In this document: positions 48,332 to 58,300 of the stretch, piece after piece
Layout of the letters: each line of letters starts with the position of its first letter
Numbering within the stretch: position 1 is the stretch's first letter
Source: Gammaproteobacteria bacterium
Lineage (GTDB): Bacteria > Pseudomonadota > Gammaproteobacteria > Enterobacterales > Kangiellaceae
Assembly (NCBI GenBank): GCA_013373545.1
Contig: JABXHQ010000101.1
Location: 1-64,000, forward strand
Length of the DNA: 64,000 nt
Reading direction: 5' to 3'
Notes under the pieces: generated by a model
Seen by the model: only the letters and a program-made list of their open reading frames with translations
Told to the model about the DNA's origin: nothing
Database searches by the model: none
Position numbers and translations under genes: made by a program

Positions 48332-49192
48332 ATGAGTAGAGTTCTAGAAGAGTTGGTCGATTTGTTGAGCCTTGAGCGCATCGAAAGCAATTTATTTCGT
48401 GGCGAAAGCCAAGATTTAGGATTTGCCCAACTGTTTGGTGGCCAAGTAATTGGGCAAGCCTTATCAGCGGCCAAGCAAACCATTGAATCGGATCGGGTAT
48501 CGCACTCTTTCCATAGCTACTTTTTACTACCGGGAGACTCAAGCAAACCAGTGGTTTACGATGTCGAGTCGATTCGTGATGGCCGCAGTATTTCTACACG
48601 CCGAGTAAAAGCCATTCAACATGGCAAGACGATTTTTTATATGACAGCCTCGTTTCACGTTGAACAAGAAGGATTTGATCATCAAGCTTCAATGCCCAAC
48701 GTCACCCTTCCCGACGAATTGCCCTCCGAGTTAGAAATCGCGCGGCGTTACCAAGAATATATTCCGGACGCGCTGCGAGCGAAATTTACTTGTGATAAAC
48801 CCATTGAAATGCGTCCGGTTGAATTCTTTAATCCGCTGCGACCAGAAAAGGCCCAACCACAACGCCATATTTGGATGAAAACTAACGGTCAGCTCCCTGA
48901 CGATTTGCGCATTCACAAGTATGTTTTAGCTTATGCATCGGACTTTAGCTTTCTACCAACGGCAGCACTGCCCCATGGCGTGTCTTTTCTAACGCCGAAT
49001 TTACAAATGGCGACCATCGATCACACGATGTGGTTTCACCGCGAATTTCGTTTCGATGATTGGCTGTTGTACGTCATTGATAGTCCGTCAGCGTCCCACC
49101 AACGGGGTTTTGTCAGCGGCAAAATATATGATCAAAGTGGCCGCCTGGTCGCCAGCTCGGCGCAAGAAGGCATCATGCGCTTTAAACCATAA
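48332..49192 (+). CDS. tesB: Acyl-CoA thioesterase II
   Basis: A 286-residue double hot-dog thioesterase hydrolysing medium/long acyl-CoA. The sequence starts with LEELVDLLSLERIESNLFRG and has the FGGQVIGQALSAA motif, SFHSYFLLPGD, and the C-terminal active-site region with MWFHREFRFDDWLLY and SSAQEGIMR. Length and motifs match TesB. It is monocistronic and ends at a symmetrical terminator. Confidence 0.97.
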   Translation: MSRVLEELVDLLSLERIESNLFRGESQDLGFAQLFGGQVIGQALSAAKQTIESDRVSHSFHSYFLLPGDSSKPVVYDVESIRDGRSISTRRVKAIQHGKTIFYMTASFHVEQEGFDHQASMPNVTLPDELPSELEIARRYQEYIPDALRAKFTCDKPIEMRPVEFFNPLRPEKAQPQRHIWMKTNGQLPDDLRIHKYVLAYASDFSFLPTAALPHGVSFLTPNLQMATIDHTMWFHREFRFDDWLLYVIDSPSASHQRGFVSGKIYDQSGRLVASSAQEGIMRFKP

Positions 49193-49197
49193 AAAAA

Positions 49198-49214
49198 GGC
49201 GAGTACCACTCGCC
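49198..49214. terminator. Bidirectional terminator between tesB and the CitE-like gene
   Basis: GGCGAGT/ACTCGCC form a perfect 7-bp stem with loop ACC, flanked by seven As and seven Ts. It serves both convergent genes. Confidence 0.85.
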
Positions 49215-49241
49215 TTTTTTTATCGGACCGTGCCAGCAGCG

Positions 49242-50237
49242 TTAGAAAAAGCGCTGCGTAACTTCATCGGGTAGGTTTTCACCAGAAACATGCGCGCGTT
49301 GCAATAGTTCCCAGTAATAGCGGTAAGTTGCCCGATCATGCAGCTCACCTTTGTATTGAATCGGTCCCCACTCGGCATCTTGCGCGGCCGATAAAATACC
49401 AATCGCGTCTTCAATCTCTGAGTAGTCCGGCTTCATCGCATCGATAATCGCAGCGATCTGAGTTGGATAAATACTCCACATCCGTAAAAAGCCAAACTCA
49501 CTGCGCGCGCGATCCGCATCTTTATAAGTTTGATACGGGTTTTTCAAATCCAGCGTGACGTTATGCGCCGGTACGACACCATTGGCCAGCGCTGCCGCCA
49601 CCATTTCGGTTTTCGCACGTGCCAGCATTGGGTGGTCGAATTGCCCCGGAGAACGCATCGCTGACGCTGGGATCGCCCCATGATGACCGGACACGAAATC
49701 CATCATGCCAAAGTCAAGTACTTGGATCCAAGGCAGCTTGGCAATCTTCCACACATCTCTCAGCGCCCCATGGGTTTCAATCAACACGTGGATCGGAATT
49801 TCACGACTAATATTGCACTCTTGGGCTTTAGTCTGAATATAGTGGACCATTTCCGCCACTTGCGCCGCTTCGGTCGGCTTAGGGATGGTGATATACGCGA
49901 CGCGCTCACCAATCTTGGGCACTAAAATATCAATATCTTGACGCCAATCTGGGTGCGAATAGTCGTGAATTCTTACGCCAGCCATATTGTGCTTGTTAGC
50001 GTCTGAGCTCAACACGCGCGCAACCATTTCGGCATGCTCAACTTCTTTACCCGCAGCTGCACCATCTTCGCAGTCGCAAGTAATGTCAAAAACGGGTCCT
50101 ATTTTGTCCTGCATCTCCAGCGCTTTGAGGATCAATTTCTCGCTACCGGCGAAATGTTCGCAGCTTGGAATCACCGGGAACGGTTTTTCTCCTTCAAACA
50201 ACGCATCGTTTGGGTGCACCTTGTGGCTCATAGCCAA
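49242..50237 (-). CDS. HpcH/HpaI aldolase / CitE-like lyase (paralog 1)
   Basis: A 331-residue member of the citrate-lyase beta / malyl-CoA lyase superfamily. Motifs include FDITCDCEDGAAAG (acidic metal site), GVRIHDYSHP (substrate-phosphate Arg), IPIHVLIETHGAL (metal Glu) and FGMMDFVSGHHG (metal Asp). The family cleaves or forms C-C bonds in 3-hydroxy-acyl-CoA thioesters such as malyl-CoA. It is divergent from the four-gene CoA cluster across a 309-bp region with two palindromes, and so is probably co-regulated. Exact substrate unknown; it differs clearly from the other two paralogs. Confidence 0.85.
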   Translation of the reverse strand: MAMSHKVHPNDALFEGEKPFPVIPSCEHFAGSEKLILKALEMQDKIGPVFDITCDCEDGAAAGKEVEHAEMVARVLSSDANKHNMAGVRIHDYSHPDWRQDIDILVPKIGERVAYITIPKPTEAAQVAEMVHYIQTKAQECNISREIPIHVLIETHGALRDVWKIAKLPWIQVLDFGMMDFVSGHHGAIPASAMRSPGQFDHPMLARAKTEMVAAALANGVVPAHNVTLDLKNPYQTYKDADRARSEFGFLRMWSIYPTQIAAIIDAMKPDYSEIEDAIGILSAAQDAEWGPIQYKGELHDRATYRYYWELLQRAHVSGENLPDEVTQRFF

Positions 50238-50330
50238 CCTCCTGTAACTTTATGTTTTGCAAAGCAAATTGGTCATTTAACGGGACCAGTCTTTTAGCTG
50301 TTGCTCGGTTTAATCGCATTATCGTTTAAT

Positions 50331-50345
50331 TTTTGCACCGCAATA
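50331..50345. promoter_or_regulatory. Imperfect palindrome, left operator-like site
   Basis: TTTTGCACCGCAATA differs at two positions from the perfect palindrome at 50437-50451. It lies 94 bp upstream of the minus-strand lyase start. Confidence 0.5.
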
Positions 50346-50436
50346 AACCGATTACAACCATACTAAAGACCTGTTTTTTTGGCAATAAAAAATTCAAACA
50401 AGTGATTGAAATGCGCGTTTAACTATGCTTTAGTAT

Positions 50437-50451
50437 TATTGCACTGCAATA
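50437..50451. promoter_or_regulatory. Perfect 7-1-7 palindrome, right operator-like site
   Basis: TATTGCACTGCAATA is a perfect inverted repeat with one central base, 95 bp upstream of the plus-strand lyase start. The 106-bp distance to the left copy is about ten helical turns. The rest of the 50238-50546 gap is AT-rich with no gene; no sure -35/-10 pair was found. Confidence 0.6.
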
Positions 50452-50546
50452 TCTATAACCATAAAAATATTATCCGACAATCGCCACAATTCAAGTTTGC
50501 GGCTACATTGTCATATTAAACACAGTAGATACCATAGGACCGGATC

Positions 50547-51668
50547 ATGAATTACGAGTACGCGTTTCTCGACAATGTCGACGAGCAGCTAGTGCTGGGT
50601 GGATTTTGGCCGGGGATACAGCTGTATTACCCGCCTGTTAAATACAATCCCGCTCAAGGTGAATATGAAACCATGGAACAAGCAGCTGAGCGGATGCGGC
50701 GACATGCCCACAACTGCCCTGCCCACACCCTACTGTTCGACTTAGAAGATGGGTGTCGACAAAAAGAAATGAGCCGCGAGCTGCTCAAACAAGAATTACC
50801 TAAATTTCCCGAACGCAACTTCCAAATCGCCCTTCGCATCAATCCTTTTAGAACGCCAGAATACGAAAAAGATCTCGAATTAATCAAAGCGGTCAAAGAG
50901 CACATTGATGTGATTATCCTTGCCAAAGCCGGTGAAGTTTACGGCGCGGCGGAAATTCGAGACCTTTCCGCTTGGTTAGTGGGCGTTAACGACAAGATTG
51001 AAATTCAACCGATTATTGAGCATCCGCGCTCGCTGAAACTGGCGCCGGATTTAATGCAATATTCATCAGTTACCCATGTGGTTTTCGGTATCCATGACTT
51101 TTCCAAAGCAATGGCAATCCATTTAACCCCCGAAGGTTGGATAGACGAGCTGCGTACTTATTTACGTAACTTGTTACTTGAAGCGCGAATTGCCGGTAAA
51201 GGTGTTATCGGTGGGGTTGAAGTGTTGATTAACGATACGCCAATGCCAGAAAACTTTATTGAGCCGCACGACGTGCGCCGATGGTTGGATCTCCACGGTG
51301 ATCATAACTCGGAAGTAGTTCATCGCCATGCGGTCGAAGAAGCTCAAATGGGGTTAACCGGAAAGCAAGTTATTCACCCGTACCATATCCATCTCTGTAA
51401 AGTGGCTTTTACACCAAGTCCATTACAAATCGAACGCAACGTCAGTGTTTTACAAGCTGCCATTGATGCTGATGCCTTGCTAGGTGGCGCGATTCGCTTC
51501 GAAGGTGAAATGCTCGATCCGCCAATGTTTGGCAAGGCGTTACAAACACTGCTACGCGCCTATGCGCTGAAATCTCTCAGCCAGGAGCATAAGGCTTTTG
51601 CAATGGATGTCCTCAAGCGACTACCGGTTCATGTTATCCGTGAAAACTGGCCTTACGGCAAAATTTAA
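50547..51668 (+). CDS. HpcH/HpaI aldolase / CitE-like lyase (paralog 2)
   Basis: A 373-residue protein of the same superfamily as paralog 1 but with a longer N-terminus. Visible motifs are TLLFDLEDGCRQKE (metal-site acid residues), IALRINPFRTPEY (CoA/substrate Arg), IQPIIEHPRSL (Glu), VFGIHDFSKAM (Asp) and TGKQVIHPYHI, the C-terminal 'G-K-x-x-I-H-P' motif of CitE-like enzymes. First gene of a plus-strand operon with an acyl-CoA synthetase, a third lyase and a MaoC hydratase. A role in cleaving or making a malyl-CoA-type thioester is inferred from the family and context. Confidence 0.85.
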   Translation: MNYEYAFLDNVDEQLVLGGFWPGIQLYYPPVKYNPAQGEYETMEQAAERMRRHAHNCPAHTLLFDLEDGCRQKEMSRELLKQELPKFPERNFQIALRINPFRTPEYEKDLELIKAVKEHIDVIILAKAGEVYGAAEIRDLSAWLVGVNDKIEIQPIIEHPRSLKLAPDLMQYSSVTHVVFGIHDFSKAMAIHLTPEGWIDELRTYLRNLLLEARIAGKGVIGGVEVLINDTPMPENFIEPHDVRRWLDLHGDHNSEVVHRHAVEEAQMGLTGKQVIHPYHIHLCKVAFTPSPLQIERNVSVLQAAIDADALLGGAIRFEGEMLDPPMFGKALQTLLRAYALKSLSQEHKAFAMDVLKRLPVHVIRENWPYGKI

Positions 51669-51678
51669 GGGGCGAGAC

Positions 51679-53319
51679 ATGTCTTTAAAGCAATATCTCC
51701 ACCCAACCGATGGTGGTTTCGAATGGCAAGTTCCGGAGCGCTTCAATATCGGAACCGCTTGCATTGACCAACAAGTGAAAGCTGGCTTAGGTGACAAAGT
51801 CGCGTTTATTTTAGAAGACGCCGAGCGCGGGACTCATTCCTTGACCTATCAAGGTTTGTACGAACAAACTTCGGCGTTTGCCAACCTGCTAGCTAATTTA
51901 AAATTTAGCATTGGCGAGCGGGTCTTGATTCGCCTACCGAACTCTCTCGAGTATCCAACCGCATTTTTCGGCGCACTTAAGTACGGCGCTGTTGCCGTGC
52001 CGACTTCAACGCTACTTGCCGCCGATGAAGTGGCATATCTAGCCAACGATTCTGGTGCTCGTGCGCTGGTAACCCATAAGTCGATGTGGCCGGAACTATC
52101 AGCGGCGTTAGCTGAGTGTCCCGCACTGAAACAAGTTTTTCTTACCGGCGAAGGTGCGCTGCACGAATTACCAACAGTACCCGGTTTGCAGCTGATCGAT
52201 TTAGATTTAGAGCTAAAATGTCAGCGCACCGAGTTCGTGCCGCGTGATACGCAAGCAGAAGATCCTGCCTATTTAGTTTACACTTCAGGCACCACAGGAT
52301 TTCCCAAGGGCGTGCTGCACGCTCATCGCGCTTTGATTGGTCGTTTACCGGCTTCAGAACACTGGTTTGACTTTGCCGGCGATGATCGCATTTGCCACTC
52401 AGGTAAATTTAATTGGACCTATGTCCTTGGTTCAGCATTGATGGATCCACTTTTCAATGGCAAGACAGTGGTGGTCTACGAGGGTCCGAACAATCCGCAA
52501 ACATGGCCAGACTTAATTAAAAAACACGACTGTACAATTTTTATTGGCGTGCCCACTATCTTTCGTCAAATCATTCAAAAAACTCAGCTGACACATCGCG
52601 ACGTGCCCTCTCTACGCCACTGCATGAGTGCCGGAGAACACCTATCCGATGAGATGCTACTGGCTTGGCGCGAACGCTTTGATCAAGAGGTCTATGAAGC
52701 GATTGGAATGTCAGAGTTGTCTTATTACATTTCTCAGAACAAAGATAACCCAATCAAGCCGGGAGCGGCGGGCTTTCCTCAACCAGGCCATAATGTGCAG
52801 CTATTAAACGAAGAGTTTGAACCGGTTGCACCCGGTGAAGAAGGTATGATTTGTATTCCTCTCGATGACCCTGGTTTATTCTTGCAATATTGGCGGCTAC
52901 CGGAAGAAACCGCAAAAGCACGGCAACACGGCTACTTCCTAACTGGCGATTACGCGCGCCAAGATGAGCAAGGATACATTTGGTTTATCGGCCGTAAAGA
53001 CGACATTATCAACACTTTTGGTTATCGTGTGTCACCGCATGAAATTGAACGCGTGATGAAAACACATCCAGCCATTGCCGACTGTGTTGCATTAGGTGAA
53101 ACCATTGCTAAAGATAAAACTCTAGTCTCTATTTGCGTGATTTTACATCCCGGCAGTGAAGCGTCCGAAGAAGAATTACTGGCCTTTGGCGCCGAGCACT
53201 TGGCCAAATATAAAGCGCCAAAAATTGTTCACTTTTTACCAGACTTTCCGCGCACTAAAAACGGAAAAGTATTGCGCAAGCAACTTATTAAACAAATTCA
53301 GATGGAGCAGGCATCATGA
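51679..53319 (+). CDS. AMP-forming acyl-CoA synthetase (benzoate-CoA ligase-like)
   Basis: A 546-residue ANL-superfamily ligase. It has the ATP motif VYTSGTTGFPKGVLHAH, the adenylate motif region with YEAIGMSELSYYI, the hinge motif LTGDYARQDEQGYIWFIGRKDD and the catalytic Lys near the C-terminus in PRTKNGKVLRKQL. The closest look is to benzoate/2-aminobenzoate-CoA ligase-type proteins, but its operon suggests a small dicarboxylic or hydroxy acid may be activated. ATG 51679 is preceded by AAGGGGCG; an upstream frame to 51598 only overlaps the previous gene. Its stop overlaps the next start (ATGA). Confidence 0.9.
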   Translation: MSLKQYLHPTDGGFEWQVPERFNIGTACIDQQVKAGLGDKVAFILEDAERGTHSLTYQGLYEQTSAFANLLANLKFSIGERVLIRLPNSLEYPTAFFGALKYGAVAVPTSTLLAADEVAYLANDSGARALVTHKSMWPELSAALAECPALKQVFLTGEGALHELPTVPGLQLIDLDLELKCQRTEFVPRDTQAEDPAYLVYTSGTTGFPKGVLHAHRALIGRLPASEHWFDFAGDDRICHSGKFNWTYVLGSALMDPLFNGKTVVVYEGPNNPQTWPDLIKKHDCTIFIGVPTIFRQIIQKTQLTHRDVPSLRHCMSAGEHLSDEMLLAWRERFDQEVYEAIGMSELSYYISQNKDNPIKPGAAGFPQPGHNVQLLNEEFEPVAPGEEGMICIPLDDPGLFLQYWRLPEETAKARQHGYFLTGDYARQDEQGYIWFIGRKDDIINTFGYRVSPHEIERVMKTHPAIADCVALGETIAKDKTLVSICVILHPGSEASEEELLAFGAEHLAKYKAPKIVHFLPDFPRTKNGKVLRKQLIKQIQMEQAS

Positions 53320-54227
53320 CGACTCATTCAATCATGCCATCAAATTATCGACCGCGACGAACCATGCTTTACGTTCCTGCGCATATCAAACGTCATATCG
53401 AAAAATCACAAGGTCTCGATGCTGACTCGATTATATTTGATCAACAAGAATCGGTCCCTCCTCAGCAAAAAGAGCAGGCGCGCGAATGCTTAAAAACCAT
53501 GCTCAATAGTGGTGACTTTGGTCACTCGGAGAAAGTGGTCCGCATTAATCCTCTCAACTCACCCTGGGGATTTGACGATCTTGCTGCGGCTTGCCAACTC
53601 GATATCGATGCAATTATGTTTCCACGCATTGAGAGCGCAGAGCAACTTGAAGAGGCGATTTATCATTTAAACCGTCTCGGTGGACAGAACCTGAAAGTAA
53701 TGGCAAATATTGAAAGTCCGCTTGGCGTATTAAATGCTCAAGCGATTGCGGCGAATCCTCGGTTAGAAGTTATTGTTCTCGGTACCACAGATTTATCCAA
53801 CGAACTAAAATTAAACCCAACACCGGATCGTCAAGGGTTACTGACAAGTTTATCACTGGTCATTTTAGCCGCTCGAGCCTATAAGAAATGTGTTATTGAT
53901 GGACCGCATTTTGATCTAAAGGATGTTGAAGCATGTGAATATTCATGTCGACAAGCTCGCGATCTTGGCTTCGATGGAAAAACCGTAATTCATCCTGTTC
54001 AGCTCAACTATACCAACGATGCATTTACACCAAAGCGCGATGAAATTAATCGAGCAAAACGAATCCTTGAAGCGATCGAAGAAGCCAACAAAGCCGACCG
54101 CTCGATGGCGGTACTTGATGATCGACTCGTTGAACCAGCGCTGGCTGAATGGGCAGAGCGTGTTTTATCGGTTTATGAGACAGTTCAAAAAATCGGTCAA
54201 AGTGAGCTTTGTGGTCCGGAGAAATAG
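53316..54227 (+). CDS. CitE/Mcl-like CoA-ester lyase (paralog 3)
   Basis: A 303-residue protein with the classical CitE/malyl-CoA lyase plan. RRTMLYVPAHIKRHIEKS replaces the usual S-x-L-F/Y-V-P-G start, and DSIIFDQQESVPPQQK stands where most members have DLEDxV: Asp-Gln-Gln-Glu rather than Asp-Leu-Glu-Asp, an unusual variation. VVRINPLNSPWG, MANIESPLGVLN and LGTTDLSNEL carry the Arg, Glu and Asp, and GKTVIHPVQL is present. Overlaps the synthetase by four bases and is followed one base later by the MaoC gene. Confidence 0.87.
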   Translation: MTTHSIMPSNYRPRRTMLYVPAHIKRHIEKSQGLDADSIIFDQQESVPPQQKEQARECLKTMLNSGDFGHSEKVVRINPLNSPWGFDDLAAACQLDIDAIMFPRIESAEQLEEAIYHLNRLGGQNLKVMANIESPLGVLNAQAIAANPRLEVIVLGTTDLSNELKLNPTPDRQGLLTSLSLVILAARAYKKCVIDGPHFDLKDVEACEYSCRQARDLGFDGKTVIHPVQLNYTNDAFTPKRDEINRAKRILEAIEEANKADRSMAVLDDRLVEPALAEWAERVLSVYETVQKIGQSELCGPEK

Positions 54228-54228
54228 C

Positions 54229-55314
54229 ATGACAAATAATGCGTTACCGCAAGCACAATTGTCCGACAAACATTTCCAAGGCAATTTTTTTGAAGACTTC
54301 GAGTTGGATGATTTAATTCGTCATGCAACGCCACGCACCATTACCGAAGGCGATGTCTCACTGTACACGGCACTCACCGGCAGCCGCTTTGTACTTTACT
54401 GTGCAACAACCGTTGCCAACGCATGTGGCTTTGCGCGCACACCGGTTGATAACTTTTTGGTCTTTCATATTGCATTCGGCAAAACCGTCCCTGACATTTC
54501 ACTCAATGCAGTGGCCAATTTAGGTTATGCCGAATGTCAGTTCGAATCACCTTGTTTTGTAGGTGATACACTCAGCGTCGAATCAAAAGTAATCGGACTG
54601 AAAGAGAACAGCAATGGTAAAACCGGTATCGTTTATGTTCATTCGGTTGCTAAAAATCAACATAACGATATTGTGGTAAGTTGGAAGCGCTGGGTAATGG
54701 TACGTAAAAAAGTTGCCTCAGCGCCTACCGGCATTGACTCACTACCAAACCTTGCCAGTACAGTTACCATAACATCGCAGCTGATTCCACAAACGCTAGA
54801 CTTTGCTCAGTTTGACAATGCCAGCAGTGGTTCGAATCATCGCTATCATGATTATCAAGTAGGCGAATGGATTAACCATGTCGATGGCATGACTATCAAT
54901 CCATCGGATCATTCATTGGCCACCCGGTTATATCAAAACAATGCAAAAGTTCATTTCGATGCCTACGCGATGAAGTCTGCACGGCATGGCCAACCTCTGG
55001 TTTATGGTGGGCATATTATGTCAATCTGTCGAGCACTATCCCATAACGGCTTGGCAAATGGTCTATGGTTAGCAGCGATCAATGGGGGCAGTCATACCGC
55101 ACCTAGCTTTGCCGGCGACACGATCTACTGCGTAAGTCAGATAATGGATAAAGGTGAGTTGCCGGATCGAACTGACCTAGGCTGGATTCGGGTAAAAACC
55201 TTTGGTGTTAAGAACTTGACTTTACAACAAATCAGCGACTTTATTGATGACCAAACACTCTGGGATGAGCATAAAGTCCTTGAGCTTGATTACACTTTAC
55301 TGTGCCCTAAGTAA
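54229..55314 (+). CDS. Mesaconyl-CoA hydratase-like MaoC protein
   Basis: A 361-residue double hot-dog MaoC-family hydratase. The N-terminal half (GNFFEDFELDDLIRHATPRT, TEGDVSLYTALTGSRF, VDNFLVFHIAFGKTVPD) strongly resembles mesaconyl-CoA hydratase (beta-methylmalyl-CoA dehydratase) of Rhodobacter, by memory of that sequence. The family reversibly hydrates mesaconyl-CoA to beta-methylmalyl-CoA, which an Mcl-type lyase splits into glyoxylate and propionyl-CoA. The two lyases and the CoA ligase in the same operon fit such a route. ATG 54229 sits one base after the preceding stop; the longer frame from 54019 merely overlaps that gene. Last gene, followed by a terminator. Confidence 0.87.
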   Translation: MTNNALPQAQLSDKHFQGNFFEDFELDDLIRHATPRTITEGDVSLYTALTGSRFVLYCATTVANACGFARTPVDNFLVFHIAFGKTVPDISLNAVANLGYAECQFESPCFVGDTLSVESKVIGLKENSNGKTGIVYVHSVAKNQHNDIVVSWKRWVMVRKKVASAPTGIDSLPNLASTVTITSQLIPQTLDFAQFDNASSGSNHRYHDYQVGEWINHVDGMTINPSDHSLATRLYQNNAKVHFDAYAMKSARHGQPLVYGGHIMSICRALSHNGLANGLWLAAINGGSHTAPSFAGDTIYCVSQIMDKGELPDRTDLGWIRVKTFGVKNLTLQQISDFIDDQTLWDEHKVLELDYTLLCPK

Positions 55315-55332
55315 AAGCGTTTTAGTACCGAA

Positions 55333-55356
55333 AAAGCAGCTATTATTAGCTGCTTT
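55333..55356. terminator. Bidirectional terminator after the MaoC gene
   Basis: AAAGCAGCTA/TAGCTGCTTT form a 10-bp stem with a TTAT loop, flanked by As and T-rich sequence. It overlaps the stop codon of the convergent sensor gene. Confidence 0.8.
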
Positions 55357-58300
55357 CTTTTGATTGCCAGACCAAGCTCGTTTTTTCAATCGACGACGAA
55401 ATCTCCAGTAGTCCATTATCTACTAACCGCTCTGGCGCATTCATCACTTCGGAAATAGTGACTTCTTCTTCCGAGTAATGTCCAATCAAACCGACACTGC
55501 AGTCACGCCCGCTTGCCTTTGCGCTGTACAAGCACAAATCTGCAATTTGGATCACTTGCTCGGGCAATAACTGTGATGGGTAATAGCTAGAAAAAGGATA
55601 CGGCGCAAAACCAACTGAACAGGTAATCATAATATTAACTTCTTGGTTAACCTTAAACTTATGACTTCGGAACGAATCTAATAATCGCTGCGCGATATAG
55701 TCACCTTCACTGCGCGAAGTATCACGCAATAATAGTAAAAACTCTTCACCACCATAGCGAATAACTAAGTCACCTTCGCGACTAACCTTGGATAATATCT
55801 GCGAGATCTCAATCAATAAGCGATCGCCGATAGCATGTCCATATTGGTCATTAATGTCTTTAAAATGATCAATATCAATGAGAAATATTAAAAGATCATG
55901 AGCTTGAACTTCTTTAAGATTATCAAAACTCGGATTTAAGCCTATATAGGCCCGATTAACATCGCCGATATCGCGCTCTAAAAACTGATATAGCATTCGA
56001 CGATTACCAAGCCCGGTTAGTGCATCAGTCATGCTTACCTTTTCCAACTTCTCGTTCGCGACTTGTAGTTCAGAGTTTAATAGTTCGAGCTGCTCATTTT
56101 TCGACTTTAACTCCTGAGTTCGATGCTCAACCATATAATGCAATCGTTGCAACATCTCACTATTACGTTTTCGATAACGATTAAAAATTTCTAAGCATCC
56201 CAACACTAAACTAAAAATAAGTATTACATAACCAATATATGCCCAGCCGGATGCAAACCATGGTGGATTTACTTGTAAATCCACCATGGTTGTTGCAGGA
56301 CTCCATAGACCATTAGTAGACTTTACTTGCAACTCTAAACGATAGTCACCAGGACTTAAGTTTGAGTAGCTTATATTGCGGTTACTACTTTCCACTTCTT
56401 GCCACTGTGACTCAAATCCCAACAAGCGAAATCGAAACTTATTCAAGCTTAACTCGCGATATTCATTGGTTGCAAAAGATAGCTGGAGTTTCTGAAAATC
56501 TCCCTCAATGACGATTCTTTCCGGAGCAAAAAAATAGCCATCAGTATGAGCATATTCAATTTCATTGTGAATGCTTTCACCATTAATAATAATATCGTCA
56601 ATATAGGCACGATAATTTTCCTGGCTTTTCAGCAATAGCTCCGGATTTACTTGAACAATACCCTTAAGCGTACCGAAATAAATCAGTCCGTTAATTGACT
56701 TAAAGTAGGCGCCAGAGTTGAATTCATCATGCGGTAATCCATGCACTTTAAAGTAGGATGCAATTGAATTAGTAGTAAGATTTAATTGCGCTAAGCCACG
56801 GTTTGTTGACATCCAAAGACTATCTTGATTATCAGAAATAATGGCATAGATGACATCATTGGGTAAGCCACTTTCAACGTTAATATAGTCAAATATTTTT
56901 GTCTGATAATTTAGCCGCCCTAACCCATGTCCATAAGTCCCCATCCAAACATCTTTGTTTTTGCTTTGATACAAGCTCCAGATCGAATTTCCCGGCGCTC
57001 TTAGCCGTGGACGCAACTCAGTGTGAAAGTGTTCGATAATCTTTAATTCATTCAGCTCAATAACAAATAAACCTGCATTATCGGTGGCAATCCAAAGTCG
57101 GTTATTATCATCGCTATACAATAGTGAAACTTTATCGATCAAGCCTTGGCCAAGTAATGGAACATGAAAAATATTTTTCTTGTCCGCGGTTTGAAAGAAA
57201 AGCCCCTTATCATATGTGCCAATCCACAAACGCTGATACTGATCTTGATAAATGGAGCGGATACGATTGCCCACTGAAGTTTCAGTTAGCTGGGCATCGA
57301 CAGCGGTACTCTGTTGCCCTTTCGATGCAACCAAAGCAATCTTAGAATTAATATTTCGCTCAGTTGCAATCGGTAAAACTGCGGCTTGTGTTTGCTCATT
57401 AGTAATTACTTGATAGCCTGATTCACGATCAAAATAACCCACACCGTTTTCAGTACCAATCACCAACTCGCCACTGGAGAGTTGGTAAAAAGTGCGAATG
57501 CTATCTGAAGGGAGATTCACACCACTGTTACGGTTGAATTGTTGATAAGGTCCGGCTAAACCCTCCGCCGTTAGGATTCCATCGCTATCGGTACCAATCC
57601 ACCAGCGTTGTTGTGCATCTTGATAAATTGCTCGAATACTCGGCACATCAATTGGTTGATGTTGATCTTGCACGCGAAAACGAGAAATTGTTTGAATACC
57701 AGGTACCGAAAACTTAAGCTGTACAACACCGCTAAGCCAAGTCCCAAGCCAAATAATGCCATCATTGGACTGATAAATAGACGCAATATGATTGTCGGAA
57801 ATTTGCTGCGTTTTGCTATTGCGATGCAAATGATAGATCTTTTGCAACCGCTCATCGGCGATAAAAATGCCTTTAGTTTCAGTTGCTACCCAGATCGTAT
57901 CAGATTCTTTAACAAAGATTTCGCTGGCCTTTTCAGTACTAAGTCGCCGATTAAGTTCAATAATAAGAGGGCTATTCGACTCACGCCAACTTAAATCTTG
58001 CATGCGAAAGCGAGCAACACGATCCTCCAGCAATACCCACAGCCACTCATTGGATTCAAACGCCATCGCTTTGATATTTTGCTGGCTAATATTCGGTAGT
58101 GGCAAGGTTACTAGCTGTCCAAAATCAAACAACAACATTCCTTTGTTAGTTGCGATATAGAGCAAATTGCGGTGCTTTTCAATAGCGTTAATTGAATGCT
58201 CAGGATAACCCTCTTCGGCAAGCCAATGAGCATCCAAAACCGTAATTGATTCACTCACGCTGGGTTGAATCGAAAACAATCCGCGGTCGGTAATCATCCA

